Source: Apibacter muscae
GTDB taxonomy: Bacteria; Bacteroidota; Bacteroidia; Flavobacteriales; Weeksellaceae
Direction of reading: 5' to 3'
Length of the DNA stretch: 64,000 nt
Assembly: GCF_007845635.1 (NCBI RefSeq)
Contig: NZ_SELG01000029.1
Coordinates: 186,001 to 250,000 of the forward strand
The notes below the pieces were generated by a model. It made no database searches. It saw nothing but the letters and a program-made list of their open reading frames with translations, and had not been told where the DNA came from. Positions 18,115-26,400 of this stretch are shown here, one piece after another. The position numbers and the translations under genes were made by a program. Position 1 is the stretch's first letter. Every line of letters begins with the position of its first letter.

Positions 18115-20964
18115 TTAAATTTTTAATTTCTTTTTTACTTCAATTTCCTCAAACACTTCTAACAAATCTCCTATTTGAATATCGTTATAGTTTTTAATAT
18201 TTAATCCACATTCATATCCTTTTGTAACTTCCTTGACATCATCTTTAAATCTTTTCAAACTTTCTAATTCTCCTGTATGTATAACGATTCCTTCTCTAAT
18301 TATTCTTATTTTGGATCCTCTGTTTATTTTACCATCCAATACCATACATCCGGCAATTGTACCCACTTTTGATATTTTAAAGGTTTCTCTAATTTCTACA
18401 TTACCAATAATTTGCTCTTTTATCTCTGGGGAAAGCATTCCTTCCATCGCTTCTTTAATATCATTGATTACATCGTAGATAATCGAGTATGATCTGATTT
18501 CAATTTCTTCTTTTTCAGCTAAATCTCTTGCACTAATATTAGGGCGAACATTAAATCCTATTAAAATAGCATCTGAAGCAGCAGCTAGTAGAACATCTGA
18601 TTCTGTAATTTGTCCAACCGCTTTATGAATTATATTGATTTGAATTTGATCATTAGATAATTTTTGTAATGAGTCTGTCAATGCTTCTACGGATCCATCA
18701 ACATCTCCTTTTAAAATAATGTTTAATTCTTTAAAATCACCTAATGCAATTCTTCGACCTATTTCATCTAGAGTTATATGTTTTTGAGTTCTGATCGATT
18801 GCTCTCTCATCAACTGTTCACGCTTATTGGCTATTTGTTTCGCTTCTCTCTCATCTTCAAATACTTTAAATTTATCTCCAGCAGTAGGTGCTCCATCCAA
18901 ACCTAATATCGTTACAGGGGTAGACGGTCCTGCTTCTTTCATAGGTTTTCCTCTTTCGTCAAGCATTGCTCTTACCTTACCATGATTTTTTCCAGCCAAT
19001 AAATAATCTCCTACACGTAATGTTCCTTTTTGAACTAAAATGGTTGATACATATCCTCTTCCTTTATCTAGAGCTGCCTCTATAACAACACCATTTGCTA
19101 CTCGATTTGGGTTAGCCTTTAAATCTAATATTTCAGCTTCTAATAAAACTTTTTCTAGTAATACATCTACATTATTACCAAATTTAGCAGATATTTCCTG
19201 AGACTGAATATTACCTCCCCAATCCTCAACTAAGAGATTCATTTGAGATAACTCTTCTTTAATCTTATCTGGATTGGAATTAGGTTTATCTATTTTATTA
19301 ATAGCAAATATCATAGGAACTCCTGCTGCTTGTGCATGACTTATGGCTTCTTTAGTTTGGGGCATTACATTATCATCTGCTGCTACAACAATAATTGCTA
19401 GATCTGTTACTTGAGCCCCACGAGCCCTCATCGCAGTAAATGCCTCATGCCCTGGTGTATCTAAAAATGTTATTTTTTCTCCGTTGGCTAATTTTACATT
19501 ATAGGCGCCGATATGTTGAGTTATTCCTCCAGATTCACCTGCTATAACATTAGTTTTTCTTATATAGTCTAGCAATGATGTTTTCCCATGATCCACATGC
19601 CCCATTACAGTTACAATAGGTGCTCTTGCCTCTAATGTTTCTTCTAAATCTATCTCTTCTTCTACAGCTGCAGCGTCAATTTCTGTATCAGTAAATTCAA
19701 TTTTATAACCGAATTCATCTGCAACCAAAACTAAAGTATCTGCATCTAATCTTTGATTCATAGTTACCATAACCCCCAAAGAAAAGCATGCAGAAATAAC
19801 TTCTGTGGGAGATACATTCATTAAACTAGCTAATTCATTAACAGTTATAAACTCCGTAACTTTTAAAGTGTTATCTCTTTGTTCTTTCTCCTGCAATTCT
19901 GCTTCATACTCTCTTCTTTGAATTCTTTTATCTCTTCTAAATTTAGAGCTTTTAGACTTACCTCCTTTAGATGTTAATTTTTCAAGAGTTTCTTTGATTT
20001 GATTTTTAACTTGCTCATCTGTTAATTCAACAGGGCGAGTGTTTACATTTCTGTTACCAAACTTTTTATTCTGACCATTATTAACAATGGGTTTTCTATT
20101 ATTAAAGCTTTTATTTTTATCCTGAGAGGCGGCTTTTTTATCTGTATTTATTGTTTTAGCAATGGCATTAACATCAACCTTTGAGTCTTTAACTATTCTT
20201 TTTCTTTTCTTCTTATCAGCATTATTATCCTTAGATACAGAGGCCTTCTTAGGTTTTTGAAATTGACTCAAATCTATAATTTGACCAGTCATCTTGGGCC
20301 CGTCTAATTTTTGATATTGTGTTTCTAATTTTTCAGGCTCGTCAGTCTCCTCTTTTTTTTCTACTACTACTTCTTCTTTGGGAACTATGATCTCTTTTTT
20401 TTCTTCGATTTTATCTACCTTTTCAAGCTTTTCAGCTTTAGCTTCTTTTTCTTTTGCTTTTTTGACAGGATATGTAGATTCTTGTGCCTTTTTTAAATCG
20501 TCAACAGATAGTTTTCCTATTATTTTAATTCCTTTACTTTTAGCTTTTTCCTCTACAACTTCAGATTCCTGATTTGAACTATCCTGATTAGCTTCATTAG
20601 TGTGATTTTTTTCACTTGTCTCTTCTACAGGCTTACTATATTTTGTCCTTTGTCCTTCTAAATCTATTTTACCTAAAGTTTTTGGTTTGGATATTTCTTT
20701 TGCCTTTCCTTTTACTACTTCAGTAACTACAGGCTTCTCTTCCTTTTTTTTCTCAGGAATTTTATTTATGACCACATCTAAAGACGCATCTTTTTTAAGT
20801 TTATCTTCCGAAAACTCAGTTACTAATAATTGATGCGCTTTTTGATCTAACTTTACATTAGGGTTCCTCTCAATCTCAACACTTTGGGATGATAAATATT
20901 CCACTGCTCTGTCAAGAGAGATATTAAGGTCTTTTAATACTTTACTTAATCGAATACCCGACAT
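18115..20964 (-). CDS. infB: translation initiation factor IF-2
   Basis: 949 residues. The N-terminus ([24 protein letters not shown]) is the IF2_N domain, followed by a long low-complexity Lys/Glu-rich linker, a second IF2_N module around residue 370, and the GTPase core with [19 protein letters not shown] and NKID. Domains II to IV complete the C-terminus. IF-2 delivers initiator tRNA to the 30S subunit. It lies 64 bases downstream of nusA as in the conserved operon. Complete. Confidence 0.97.
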   Translation of the reverse strand: MSGIRLSKVLKDLNISLDRAVEYLSSQSVEIERNPNVKLDQKAHQLLVTEFSEDKLKKDASLDVVINKIPEKKKEEKPVVTEVVKGKAKEISKPKTLGKIDLEGQRTKYSKPVEETSEKNHTNEANQDSSNQESEVVEEKAKSKGIKIIGKLSVDDLKKAQESTYPVKKAKEKEAKAEKLEKVDKIEEKKEIIVPKEEVVVEKKEETDEPEKLETQYQKLDGPKMTGQIIDLSQFQKPKKASVSKDNNADKKKRKRIVKDSKVDVNAIAKTINTDKKAASQDKNKSFNNRKPIVNNGQNKKFGNRNVNTRPVELTDEQVKNQIKETLEKLTSKGGKSKSSKFRRDKRIQRREYEAELQEKEQRDNTLKVTEFITVNELASLMNVSPTEVISACFSLGVMVTMNQRLDADTLVLVADEFGYKIEFTDTEIDAAAVEEEIDLEETLEARAPIVTVMGHVDHGKTSLLDYIRKTNVIAGESGGITQHIGAYNVKLANGEKITFLDTPGHEAFTAMRARGAQVTDLAIIVVAADDNVMPQTKEAISHAQAAGVPMIFAINKIDKPNSNPDKIKEELSQMNLLVEDWGGNIQSQEISAKFGNNVDVLLEKVLLEAEILDLKANPNRVANGVVIEAALDKGRGYVSTILVQKGTLRVGDYLLAGKNHGKVRAMLDERGKPMKEAGPSTPVTILGLDGAPTAGDKFKVFEDEREAKQIANKREQLMREQSIRTQKHITLDEIGRRIALGDFKELNIILKGDVDGSVEALTDSLQKLSNDQIQINIIHKAVGQITESDVLLAAASDAILIGFNVRPNISARDLAEKEEIEIRSYSIIYDVINDIKEAMEGMLSPEIKEQIIGNVEIRETFKISKVGTIAGCMVLDGKINRGSKIRIIREGIVIHTGELESLKRFKDDVKEVTKGYECGLNIKNYNDIQIGDLLEVFEEIEVKKKLKI

Positions 20965-21028
20965 ATTAATATTTTGTTCTTATTCTTTTTTACAAATATG
21001 ATAATTTAATTGCAAAATCATACTATGA

Positions 21029-22261
21029 TTATTTTGCAAATTCTTCTTTTAAAATGCGAACTACATCTAAAATAGTTTCTTCCTCTAAATCCGTTATTTT
21101 TAAAAGATCTTCCAAATCTTTTTCTAAAACAGACCTTGCTGTATCTAAGCCGATCTTTCTTAGTTCATCAATCACCCAAGAATCAATTTCATCTGAAAAC
21201 TCTACTAGTTCAATATCTTCTTCAGGTTCATCTCTGCGTACATCTATTTCATATCCTGTGAGCCAACTTGCTAACTTTATATTTTGCCCCCCCTTTCCTA
21301 TTGCTTTTGAAACTTCTTCTGATCTTAAATATACAACAACATTTTTATTTTCTTCATCAATATCCATAGAAGAAATTTTAGCAGGACTTAATGCTCTTTG
21401 TATAAATAACTGCTGATTGGTTGTATAATTTATTACATCTATATTCTCATTTTTCAATTCTCTCACTACGGAGTGTATTCTAGAGCCTTTCATCCCTACA
21501 CATGCTCCCACCGGATCTATTCTGTCATCGTAAGATTCAACTGCAATTTTTGCTTTTTCTCCTGGTATTCTAACCGTTTTTTTGATAGTTATTAATCCAT
21601 CATAAATTTCTGGTATTTCAAACTCAAACAATTTTTCCAAAAATTTAGGGGAGGTTCTTGAAAGAACTATTTGTGGCTTTCCTCCTTTCAAACCAACCTC
21701 TTGAACTACTGCACGAACAGTTTCTCCTTTTCTAAAAAAGTCAGAAGGAATTTGATTTTCTTTTGGCAAAATCATGTCATTTTGATCTTCATCCATTAAA
21801 ATAACTTGTCTATGACGTATATGATGTACTTCTCCACTGACAATTTCTCCCTCTATAGATCTAAATTTTTCATATAAATTGGAATTATCGTATTCGGCTA
21901 TTTTCGTGTTTAAAACTTGTTTGAAAGCTAAAATATTTCTTCTTCCTAGCTCATTTAGCTCTATCTTTTGTGTATATTCTTCACCAACCTCAAAGCTTGG
22001 ATCTATTTTTCTAACTTCGCTGATTTCGATCTCTAATAAATCATCTTCAGACATTTCATCCTCAACAATTTTCCTATTCAAGTATATCTCTAAATCTCCT
22101 TTATCTGGATTTACAATAACATCAAAATGCTCGTCAGAACCATACCTTTTTCTTAAAACGGTTTTCATTGATTCTTCAACAATAGCCATTAAAGTAATTC
22201 TATCTATATTTTTTTCGTCTTTAAAATCCCCAAACGATTCTATTAACTCTATACTATCCAT
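21029..22261 (-). CDS. nusA: transcription termination/antitermination factor NusA
   Basis: 410 residues, the usual Bacteroidota length without the C-terminal acidic repeats of E. coli. It contains the N-terminal polymerase-binding domain, S1 domain, and two KH domains (VGACVGMKGSRIHSVVRELKNENIDVI and AIGKGGQNIKLASWLTGYEIDV). NusA modulates pausing, termination and antitermination. It starts 13 bases after the rimP stop. The upstream hairpin in the rimP leader may be a target of NusA feedback (inference). Confidence 0.97.
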   Translation of the reverse strand: MDSIELIESFGDFKDEKNIDRITLMAIVEESMKTVLRKRYGSDEHFDVIVNPDKGDLEIYLNRKIVEDEMSEDDLLEIEISEVRKIDPSFEVGEEYTQKIELNELGRRNILAFKQVLNTKIAEYDNSNLYEKFRSIEGEIVSGEVHHIRHRQVILMDEDQNDMILPKENQIPSDFFRKGETVRAVVQEVGLKGGKPQIVLSRTSPKFLEKLFEFEIPEIYDGLITIKKTVRIPGEKAKIAVESYDDRIDPVGACVGMKGSRIHSVVRELKNENIDVINYTTNQQLFIQRALSPAKISSMDIDEENKNVVVYLRSEEVSKAIGKGGQNIKLASWLTGYEIDVRRDEPEEDIELVEFSDEIDSWVIDELRKIGLDTARSVLEKDLEDLLKITDLEEETILDVVRILKEEFAK

Positions 22262-22274
22262 TAGTCCTACTTAT

Positions 22275-22742
22275 TTAAATTTTTATATTTATTGTTGCTT
22301 TTTGTATATTTTGGATCTCTATTTCTTCCCTTAACTCTACTGTTACTTTCCCCTTTCCTTTTTCTTTAGGTATTCTTTCTTTCCAAGTTAAAGTTATTTT
22401 ATCATCCTTTACTTGTTCTAAAACCCCATTTATTTCTTTACCACCTTCTAAAAATACTTTGAGCTCTCTGCCTAAATTTTTTTTATATTGTCTAGGAAGT
22501 ATAAGTGGATTAGTTACCCCTGCTGAATAGACAGACAAAGCAAAATCTTCTTCCTCTCTATCTAAATTATTTTCAATTGCTCTACTGCATTGCAAACAAT
22601 CTTGAATTGAAATCCCTTCATCTCCATCTATTATAACTTCAATCTTATTATCCGCTGATATTTTACATGAAATTAAAAAAATATCCGTTCTTTCCTGCAG
22701 GAATTTTTCAATTAATGATTCAACCTTATCTTTTAAGAACAT
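22275..22742 (-). CDS. rimP: ribosome maturation factor RimP
   Basis: 155 residues with the two-domain RimP layout; SVYSAGVTNPLILPRQYKKNLGRELKV matches the conserved SPGL(D/x)RPL..F..F.G region in degenerate Bacteroidota form. RimP assists 30S maturation. It is the first gene of the conserved rimP-nusA-infB operon. The leader from the TATATTTG box at 22854-22861 is about 105 bases and includes a terminator-like hairpin. Confidence 0.92.
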   Translation of the reverse strand: MFLKDKVESLIEKFLQERTDIFLISCKISADNKIEVIIDGDEGISIQDCLQCSRAIENNLDREEEDFALSVYSAGVTNPLILPRQYKKNLGRELKVFLEGGKEINGVLEQVKDDKITLTWKERIPKEKGKGKVTVELREEIEIQNIQKATINIKI

Positions 22743-22798
22743 ATACTAGCATATTATGACATTCATAAAATTTTAAAAATTTTTTTTAAAAAAAACAC

Positions 22799-22826
22799 AA
22801 AAAAAGCCTTATGTAAATAGGCTTTT
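22799..22826 (-). terminator. attenuator-like intrinsic terminator in the rimP leader
   Basis: AAAAGCCT at 22802-22809 pairs with 22819-22826 around a 9-base loop, and the minus strand then runs through seven T residues plus a second T run. It lies between the operon's promoter box and the rimP start, so it would end transcripts before the first gene unless readthrough is allowed. Confidence 0.7.
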
Positions 22827-22853
22827 CTATTTTTTTAAATCCCAAAAACTGTA

Positions 22854-22861
22854 CAAATATA
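22854..22861 (-). promoter_or_regulatory. -7 promoter box TATATTTG of rimP-nusA-infB
   Basis: Exact TAnnTTTG match upstream of the leader hairpin at 22799-22826. The rest of the 310-base divergent gap up to pssA holds only the pssA box and AT-rich sequence. Confidence 0.55.
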
Positions 22862-23017
22862 CTATTTTTTTATTTAAATTGTAATTATCCTTACATTCAA
22901 AACCTCAAATATTTTATAGTTATTTATTTTAACTACAATTGAATAATAAATTCCACATAAAATAGTATCTTAATAAATGCATCTATATATTAAAGTTAAT
23001 GAATTACTAAATCTTCT

Positions 23018-23025
23018 TATATTTG
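23018..23025 (+). promoter_or_regulatory. -7 promoter box TATATTTG of pssA
   Basis: Exact TAnnTTTG match 27 bases upstream of the ATG at 23053. The TTG inside this box would be an in-frame upstream start, which the box makes unlikely. Confidence 0.55.
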
Positions 23026-23052
23026 AAAAAGTATATAAAATATTCTCTTTAT

Positions 23053-23820
23053 ATGATTAAGCAGCTCCCTAATTTCCTTACTTTATTAAATCTTTTATGC
23101 GGAAGCCTTGCATGCATTTTTACTATCACAAATTCTGCTATTGAATATATTCTAATACTGCTATTATTTTCGCTTATTTTTGATTTTTTTGATGGCTTTG
23201 TAGCTCGCGCTGTTAATGCTTCAGGCTCCTTAGGAAAGGAACTTGATAGTTTGGCTGATGTAATATCCTTTGGATTATTGCCTGGTATTTTAATGTTTAA
23301 TTTATTAGACGGAGACGTTTTTCTAAGCACAATCAAGGGATTAACAACCTTAGATTTCAACTTTAATTCTTTCTATTTTTTAATAGATTCTCTATTTATT
23401 AAAAATGCTAGCATTATCGGACTTATAATAACTCTAGCTTCCGCTTATCGTTTGGCTAAATTTAATTTAGATGAAGACCAAACCTTTTACTTCAAAGGAT
23501 TACCAACTCCAGCTAATACTTTATTTATTTTTTCCTTATATTGGCTTATCCATAAAAACCCTGAAAGCTTCTGGAGTAATACTTATTTGCTTATTTTCAT
23601 TTCTATTTTTAGTAGTGTAATTCTCGTAAGCAACCTTCCACTATTTGCATTGAAATTTAAAAACTTAAAATGGAACGATAATTATCTGGTTTTTTCTTAT
23701 GTTATTTGCAGTATTCTTTTATTTATTTTTTTTAATCTCTCATCCATACCTTTTCTTATTATACTATACATTCTATTATCAATTTTATTTAGAAAAAAAA
23801 TAATTTCAAATGAACCTTAA
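23053..23820 (+). CDS. pssA: CDP-diacylglycerol-serine O-phosphatidyltransferase
   Basis: 255 residues, multi-spanning. DFFDGFVARAVNASGSLGKELDSLAD matches the CDP-alcohol phosphotransferase signature DG(x)2AR(x)8G(x)3D(x)3D, and the opening LPNFLTLLNLLCG is typical of phosphatidylserine synthases. The enzyme makes phosphatidylserine, the precursor of phosphatidylethanolamine, in the inner membrane. A TTG at 23023 would extend it by ten residues but falls in the promoter box. The stop overlaps the exonuclease start by 11 bases, so the two are co-translated. Confidence 0.92.
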   Translation: MIKQLPNFLTLLNLLCGSLACIFTITNSAIEYILILLLFSLIFDFFDGFVARAVNASGSLGKELDSLADVISFGLLPGILMFNLLDGDVFLSTIKGLTTLDFNFNSFYFLIDSLFIKNASIIGLIITLASAYRLAKFNLDEDQTFYFKGLPTPANTLFIFSLYWLIHKNPESFWSNTYLLIFISIFSSVILVSNLPLFALKFKNLKWNDNYLVFSYVICSILLFIFFNLSSIPFLIILYILLSILFRKKIISNEP

Positions 23821-24574
23821 ATTACATAAACCTCTTTGTTTTTTTGATCTGGAAACTACAGGTGTAAGTATTAGCAAAGATCGTATCGTTGAAATAAGTA
23901 TATTAAAAGTAAACCCTAATCATTCAGAAGAGAGTAAAACTTGGAGAATTAATCCTCAAATCCCTATTCCAAAAGCATGTTCTCTTATTCATGGTATATA
24001 TGATAAAGACGTGGCTGATGCTCCTATATTTAAAGATATTGCCCCTCACATCTTAGAAATGATCAAAGATTCTGATTTAGCAGGATATAATTCTAATCGT
24101 TTCGATATACCACTGCTTGCAGAAGAATTATTGAGAAATGGATTTGAATTTGATATTCATAAACATAGACCTATTGATGTTCAAGTGATTTTTCATAAAA
24201 TGGAACAAAGAACTTTATCTGCTGCTTATAAATTTTATTGCAATAAAGAACTTATAAATGCTCATACAGCTGCTGCAGACACTCTTGCTACCTACGAAGT
24301 TCTTAAAGCACAAGTTGAAAAATATGACGCTATAGACAATGATGTGAAATTTCTACATGCTTTTACGACACAAAATAAATACGCGGATCTTGCTGGTTTT
24401 ATAGGATTGGACAAAAATGATGAAGAGATATTCAATTTTGGAAAATATAAAGGAAAAAAATTAACTGAAGTATTCTTAACTGATGTAGGTTATTATTCTT
24501 GGTTAATGAATGCCGACTTTCCTCTATATTCTAAAAAAATCTTTACAAAGGTTAAATTAAAAAATGCATTATAA
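23810..24574 (+). CDS. DnaQ-like 3'-5' exonuclease
   Basis: 254 residues. DEDDh exonuclease motifs: FFDLETTG (Exo I), YNSNRFDIPLL (Exo II) and NAHTAAADTLAT (Exo III His/Asp). The C-terminus carries FGKYKGKKLTEV followed by YYSWLMNADFP, the small domain seen in exodeoxyribonuclease X-like proteins. It trims DNA or acts as a polymerase III epsilon-like proofreader; the substrate is not determined here. Overlaps pssA by 11 bases and ends at a shared bidirectional terminator. Confidence 0.9.
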   Translation: MNLKLHKPLCFFDLETTGVSISKDRIVEISILKVNPNHSEESKTWRINPQIPIPKACSLIHGIYDKDVADAPIFKDIAPHILEMIKDSDLAGYNSNRFDIPLLAEELLRNGFEFDIHKHRPIDVQVIFHKMEQRTLSAAYKFYCNKELINAHTAAADTLATYEVLKAQVEKYDAIDNDVKFLHAFTTQNKYADLAGFIGLDKNDEEIFNFGKYKGKKLTEVFLTDVGYYSWLMNADFPLYSKKIFTKVKLKNAL

Positions 24575-24613
24575 AAAAAATATGCAGTTATAGAAAAATA
24601 ACTGCATATTTTT
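24575..24613. terminator. bidirectional intrinsic terminator
   Basis: A 14-bp stem (AAATATGCAGTTAT at 24578-24591 with 24598-24611) flanked by A and T runs on both sides, between the exonuclease gene (+) and the convergent YetF-like pseudogene (-). Confidence 0.9.
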
Positions 24614-24620
24614 TTAATTA

Positions 24621-25313
24621 TCATACTAATTTAACTTTATGCTCTTTACTATTAGGTATAATTAAAAATTTTTCTGGAGACCACTGGGCTATAAAGATTT
24701 TTTCTATATTATCATACCCTTCTTTTTTTAATGCATCTTTAAGCCAGTCTTCATCTTTACCAATTCCATCAAGGTACGAGAAGTTTATTTTACCTTCAAT
24801 GACTAATAATACAGCATAATTATCAAAATTATTTGTAAATGCAGTTATTGCTCCATTCTTTTCCATCTGAGCAAAATAAACATCTGAAATATCATAGATC
24901 CCTATATTTTTTAAAAGATTAGAATAAGTTAAAATATCCAATTTAGCCTTCTTAAATCCTCATTCATTCATCTTACCTTTGCGCACCAAAGGAATAATTT
25001 GACCTTCAAATAGTCTTCTTAACTTTCCGTTTTTCCTACACACATAAGCAACAAATGAAATTATAAAGGTCCAAATAAATAAAACAAAAGCAAATTTTAA
25101 TATAGAAACATTGGGATTATAGATGATTCCACCTGCTAATCCCCCTAAAATAATATTTTGAACAAGATCAAGCCCAGAAACATGATTTAAAATCGTTCTA
25201 CCAATTATTTTTATATATATTAAAACCGCAAATAATGCTACGACAAGTTTAAAGCCTATTTGTAAATTTTCCTTAAAATTTAAATTTTGCTGTAAATAAT
25301 CAACGCAATACAT
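24621..25313 (-). pseudogene. DUF421/YetF-family membrane protein gene interrupted by one in-frame TGA
   Basis: Read as one frame the gene encodes about 230 residues, the normal size for YetF/YrbG-type DUF421 proteins: three N-terminal membrane segments (LVVALFAVLIYIKIIG, DLVQNIILGGLAGGII, FAFVLFIWTFIISFVAYV), then the soluble alpha/beta domain (PLVRKGKMNE, GFKKAKLDILTYSNLL, DVYFAQMEKNGAITAF, GKDEDWLKDALKKEGY). A single TGA at 24960-24962 follows KGKMNE; the next codons stay in the same frame and continue the domain. The TGA sits in an ATGA-type short repeat (atgaatgaatga). Without suppression the product is a 117-residue membrane stub; a separate restart at TTG 24941 could give the soluble part. 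Nonsense mutation is the simplest reading; sequencing error is possible. Confidence 0.8.
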
Positions 25314-25423
25314 AAATATTTAATTTTTTATGCTAATATATTTATTTTAGTACTTATTTTATACTTATATTAAATTATATTTATTTGTTAACTATTATTT
25401 TTAACTTGTGAAAAAAATATAAA

Positions 25424-26032
25424 ATGAAATTTATTTGCGTTGGAAGAAATTACGCCGATCATGCCAAAGAGCTTAATAATGAAATACCTAAAGACGTGGT
25501 ATTATTCCTAAAACCAGATACAGCCTTAATAAAATCTAAAGATGAAGTTTACATACCTGAATTCACCAATAATCTTCATCACGAAGTGGAAATATTAATT
25601 AAAATTTGTAAAACTGGAAAATACATTCAACCAGAATTTTCAGAAAATTATTATACAGAAATAGGCTTAGGAATTGATTTTACAGCTCGTGATATTCAAG
25701 AGGAATTAAAAATTAAGGGACTTCCTTGGGAAAAAGCTAAGGCTTTTGATGGATCTGCTTTTATTAGCAATTTTGTTAGTAAAGAAAATTTTGATCTTGA
25801 AAATTTAGAATTCTCTTTAATAAAAAATGGAATTTTGCAACAAGTAGGGAATACTTCTAACATGATTTTTTCTATAAATAAACTAGTTTCTTATATCTCT
25901 CAGTTTTTCACTTTGAAGGTTGGAGACATTATTTTTACTGGAACTCCTGCCGGGGTTTCCAAAGTTAAAGGAAATGATATTTTAGAAGGATATATTAAAA
26001 ATGATAAATTCTTTGAAGTAAAAATTATTTAG
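25424..26032 (+). CDS. fumarylacetoacetate hydrolase (FAH) family protein
   Basis: 202 residues, the short form of the family. It begins KFICVGRNYADHAKELNNE, has the metal-binding HHEVEI pair of acids and GIDFTARDIQ (Asp), and ends with VGDIIFTGTPAGVSKVKGND, all FAH core motifs. Members cleave or decarboxylate beta-diketo acids or act as oxaloacetate decarboxylases and acylpyruvases; the exact reaction cannot be assigned. Stands alone, divergent from the YetF-like pseudogene and upstream of the peptide gene on the same strand. Confidence 0.88.
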   Translation: MKFICVGRNYADHAKELNNEIPKDVVLFLKPDTALIKSKDEVYIPEFTNNLHHEVEILIKICKTGKYIQPEFSENYYTEIGLGIDFTARDIQEELKIKGLPWEKAKAFDGSAFISNFVSKENFDLENLEFSLIKNGILQQVGNTSNMIFSINKLVSYISQFFTLKVGDIIFTGTPAGVSKVKGNDILEGYIKNDKFFEVKII

Positions 26033-26111
26033 TATATATACGCCATTAAACGAATAGATAAATAATTTTTATCTTTATTTGAAATAATTATAGTTTTAGT
26101 TTATTTTTTTT

Positions 26112-26119
26112 TAAATTTA
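26112..26119 (+). promoter_or_regulatory. near-consensus -7 box TAAATTTA of the GG-leader peptide gene
   Basis: Seven of eight positions fit the Bacteroidota box (last G replaced by A), preceded by a T-run and located 22 bases upstream of the ATG at 26142. Confidence 0.35.
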
Positions 26120-26141
26120 CAGCAATAAAAATTTAGAAATC

Positions 26142-26348
26142 ATGAAAAACTTACAAAATTTAACAAATCAAGAATTAAAAGAAATTAATGGTGGTGGACT
26201 TGCAGCTGACTTAGCAAACAACGTACAAGGAATTGTAAGTAATGCAATTGATAAAAATTGGTCAGACATGGCAAAATCAATTGTTGAGACTTCAACCACT
26301 GGTTTAAAATTGGTAGGTTCTTTCTTCGGTAAATTTTTTGGTAGATAG
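26142..26348 (+). CDS. double-glycine leader peptide, bacteriocin-like
   Basis: 68 residues. Residues 1-18 form a classic GG leader: Leu at -12 and -7 (L7, L12), Glu at -8 (E11), Ile at -4 (I15) and Gly-Gly at 17-18, the substrate pattern for C39 peptidases. Predicted mature part is 50 residues, cysteine-free, slightly basic, with a hydrophobic C-terminus containing GSFFGKFFG (G59, G63, G67), a glycine-zipper GxxxGxxxG typical of helix packing in pore-forming peptides. The convergent genes downstream encode exactly the needed peptidase-ABC exporter and adaptor, separated only by a shared terminator. Function as a bacteriocin or signal is inferred. No immunity gene is recognisable. I do not recognise a named family for the mature part. 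Confidence 0.8.
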   Translation: MKNLQNLTNQELKEINGGGLAADLANNVQGIVSNAIDKNWSDMAKSIVETSTTGLKLVGSFFGKFFGR

Positions 26349-26366
26349 AAGTCAATTCAATTTCTT

Positions 26367-26398
26367 AAAAAAGAGAGATATAAATATCTCTCTTTTTT
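26367..26398. terminator. bidirectional terminator between peptide gene and exporter
   Basis: A 15-bp perfect stem (26367-26381 with 26384-26398) flanked by A6 and T6 runs. It serves both the peptide gene (+) and the exporter gene (-), whose stop codon lies directly at 26401. Confidence 0.9.
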
Positions 26399-26400
26399 AT

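Noticed and set aside
18233-22334. Open frames on the plus strand opposite infB and nusA (up to 151 codons)
   Set aside because: They are antisense to well-conserved genes and their compositions mirror codon bias of the opposite strand.
23018-23052. TTG at 23023 as pssA start (and similar TTG starts at 7770, 29711, 43582, 61555)
   Set aside because: Most of these lie in or next to promoter boxes or add non-conserved residues; the next ATG gives the family's natural N-terminus.
24960-24962. Reading TGA as selenocysteine or tryptophan in the YetF-like gene
   Set aside because: No selenocysteine insertion element is visible, UGA acts as a normal stop elsewhere in the window, and the family has no conserved residue of that kind here.
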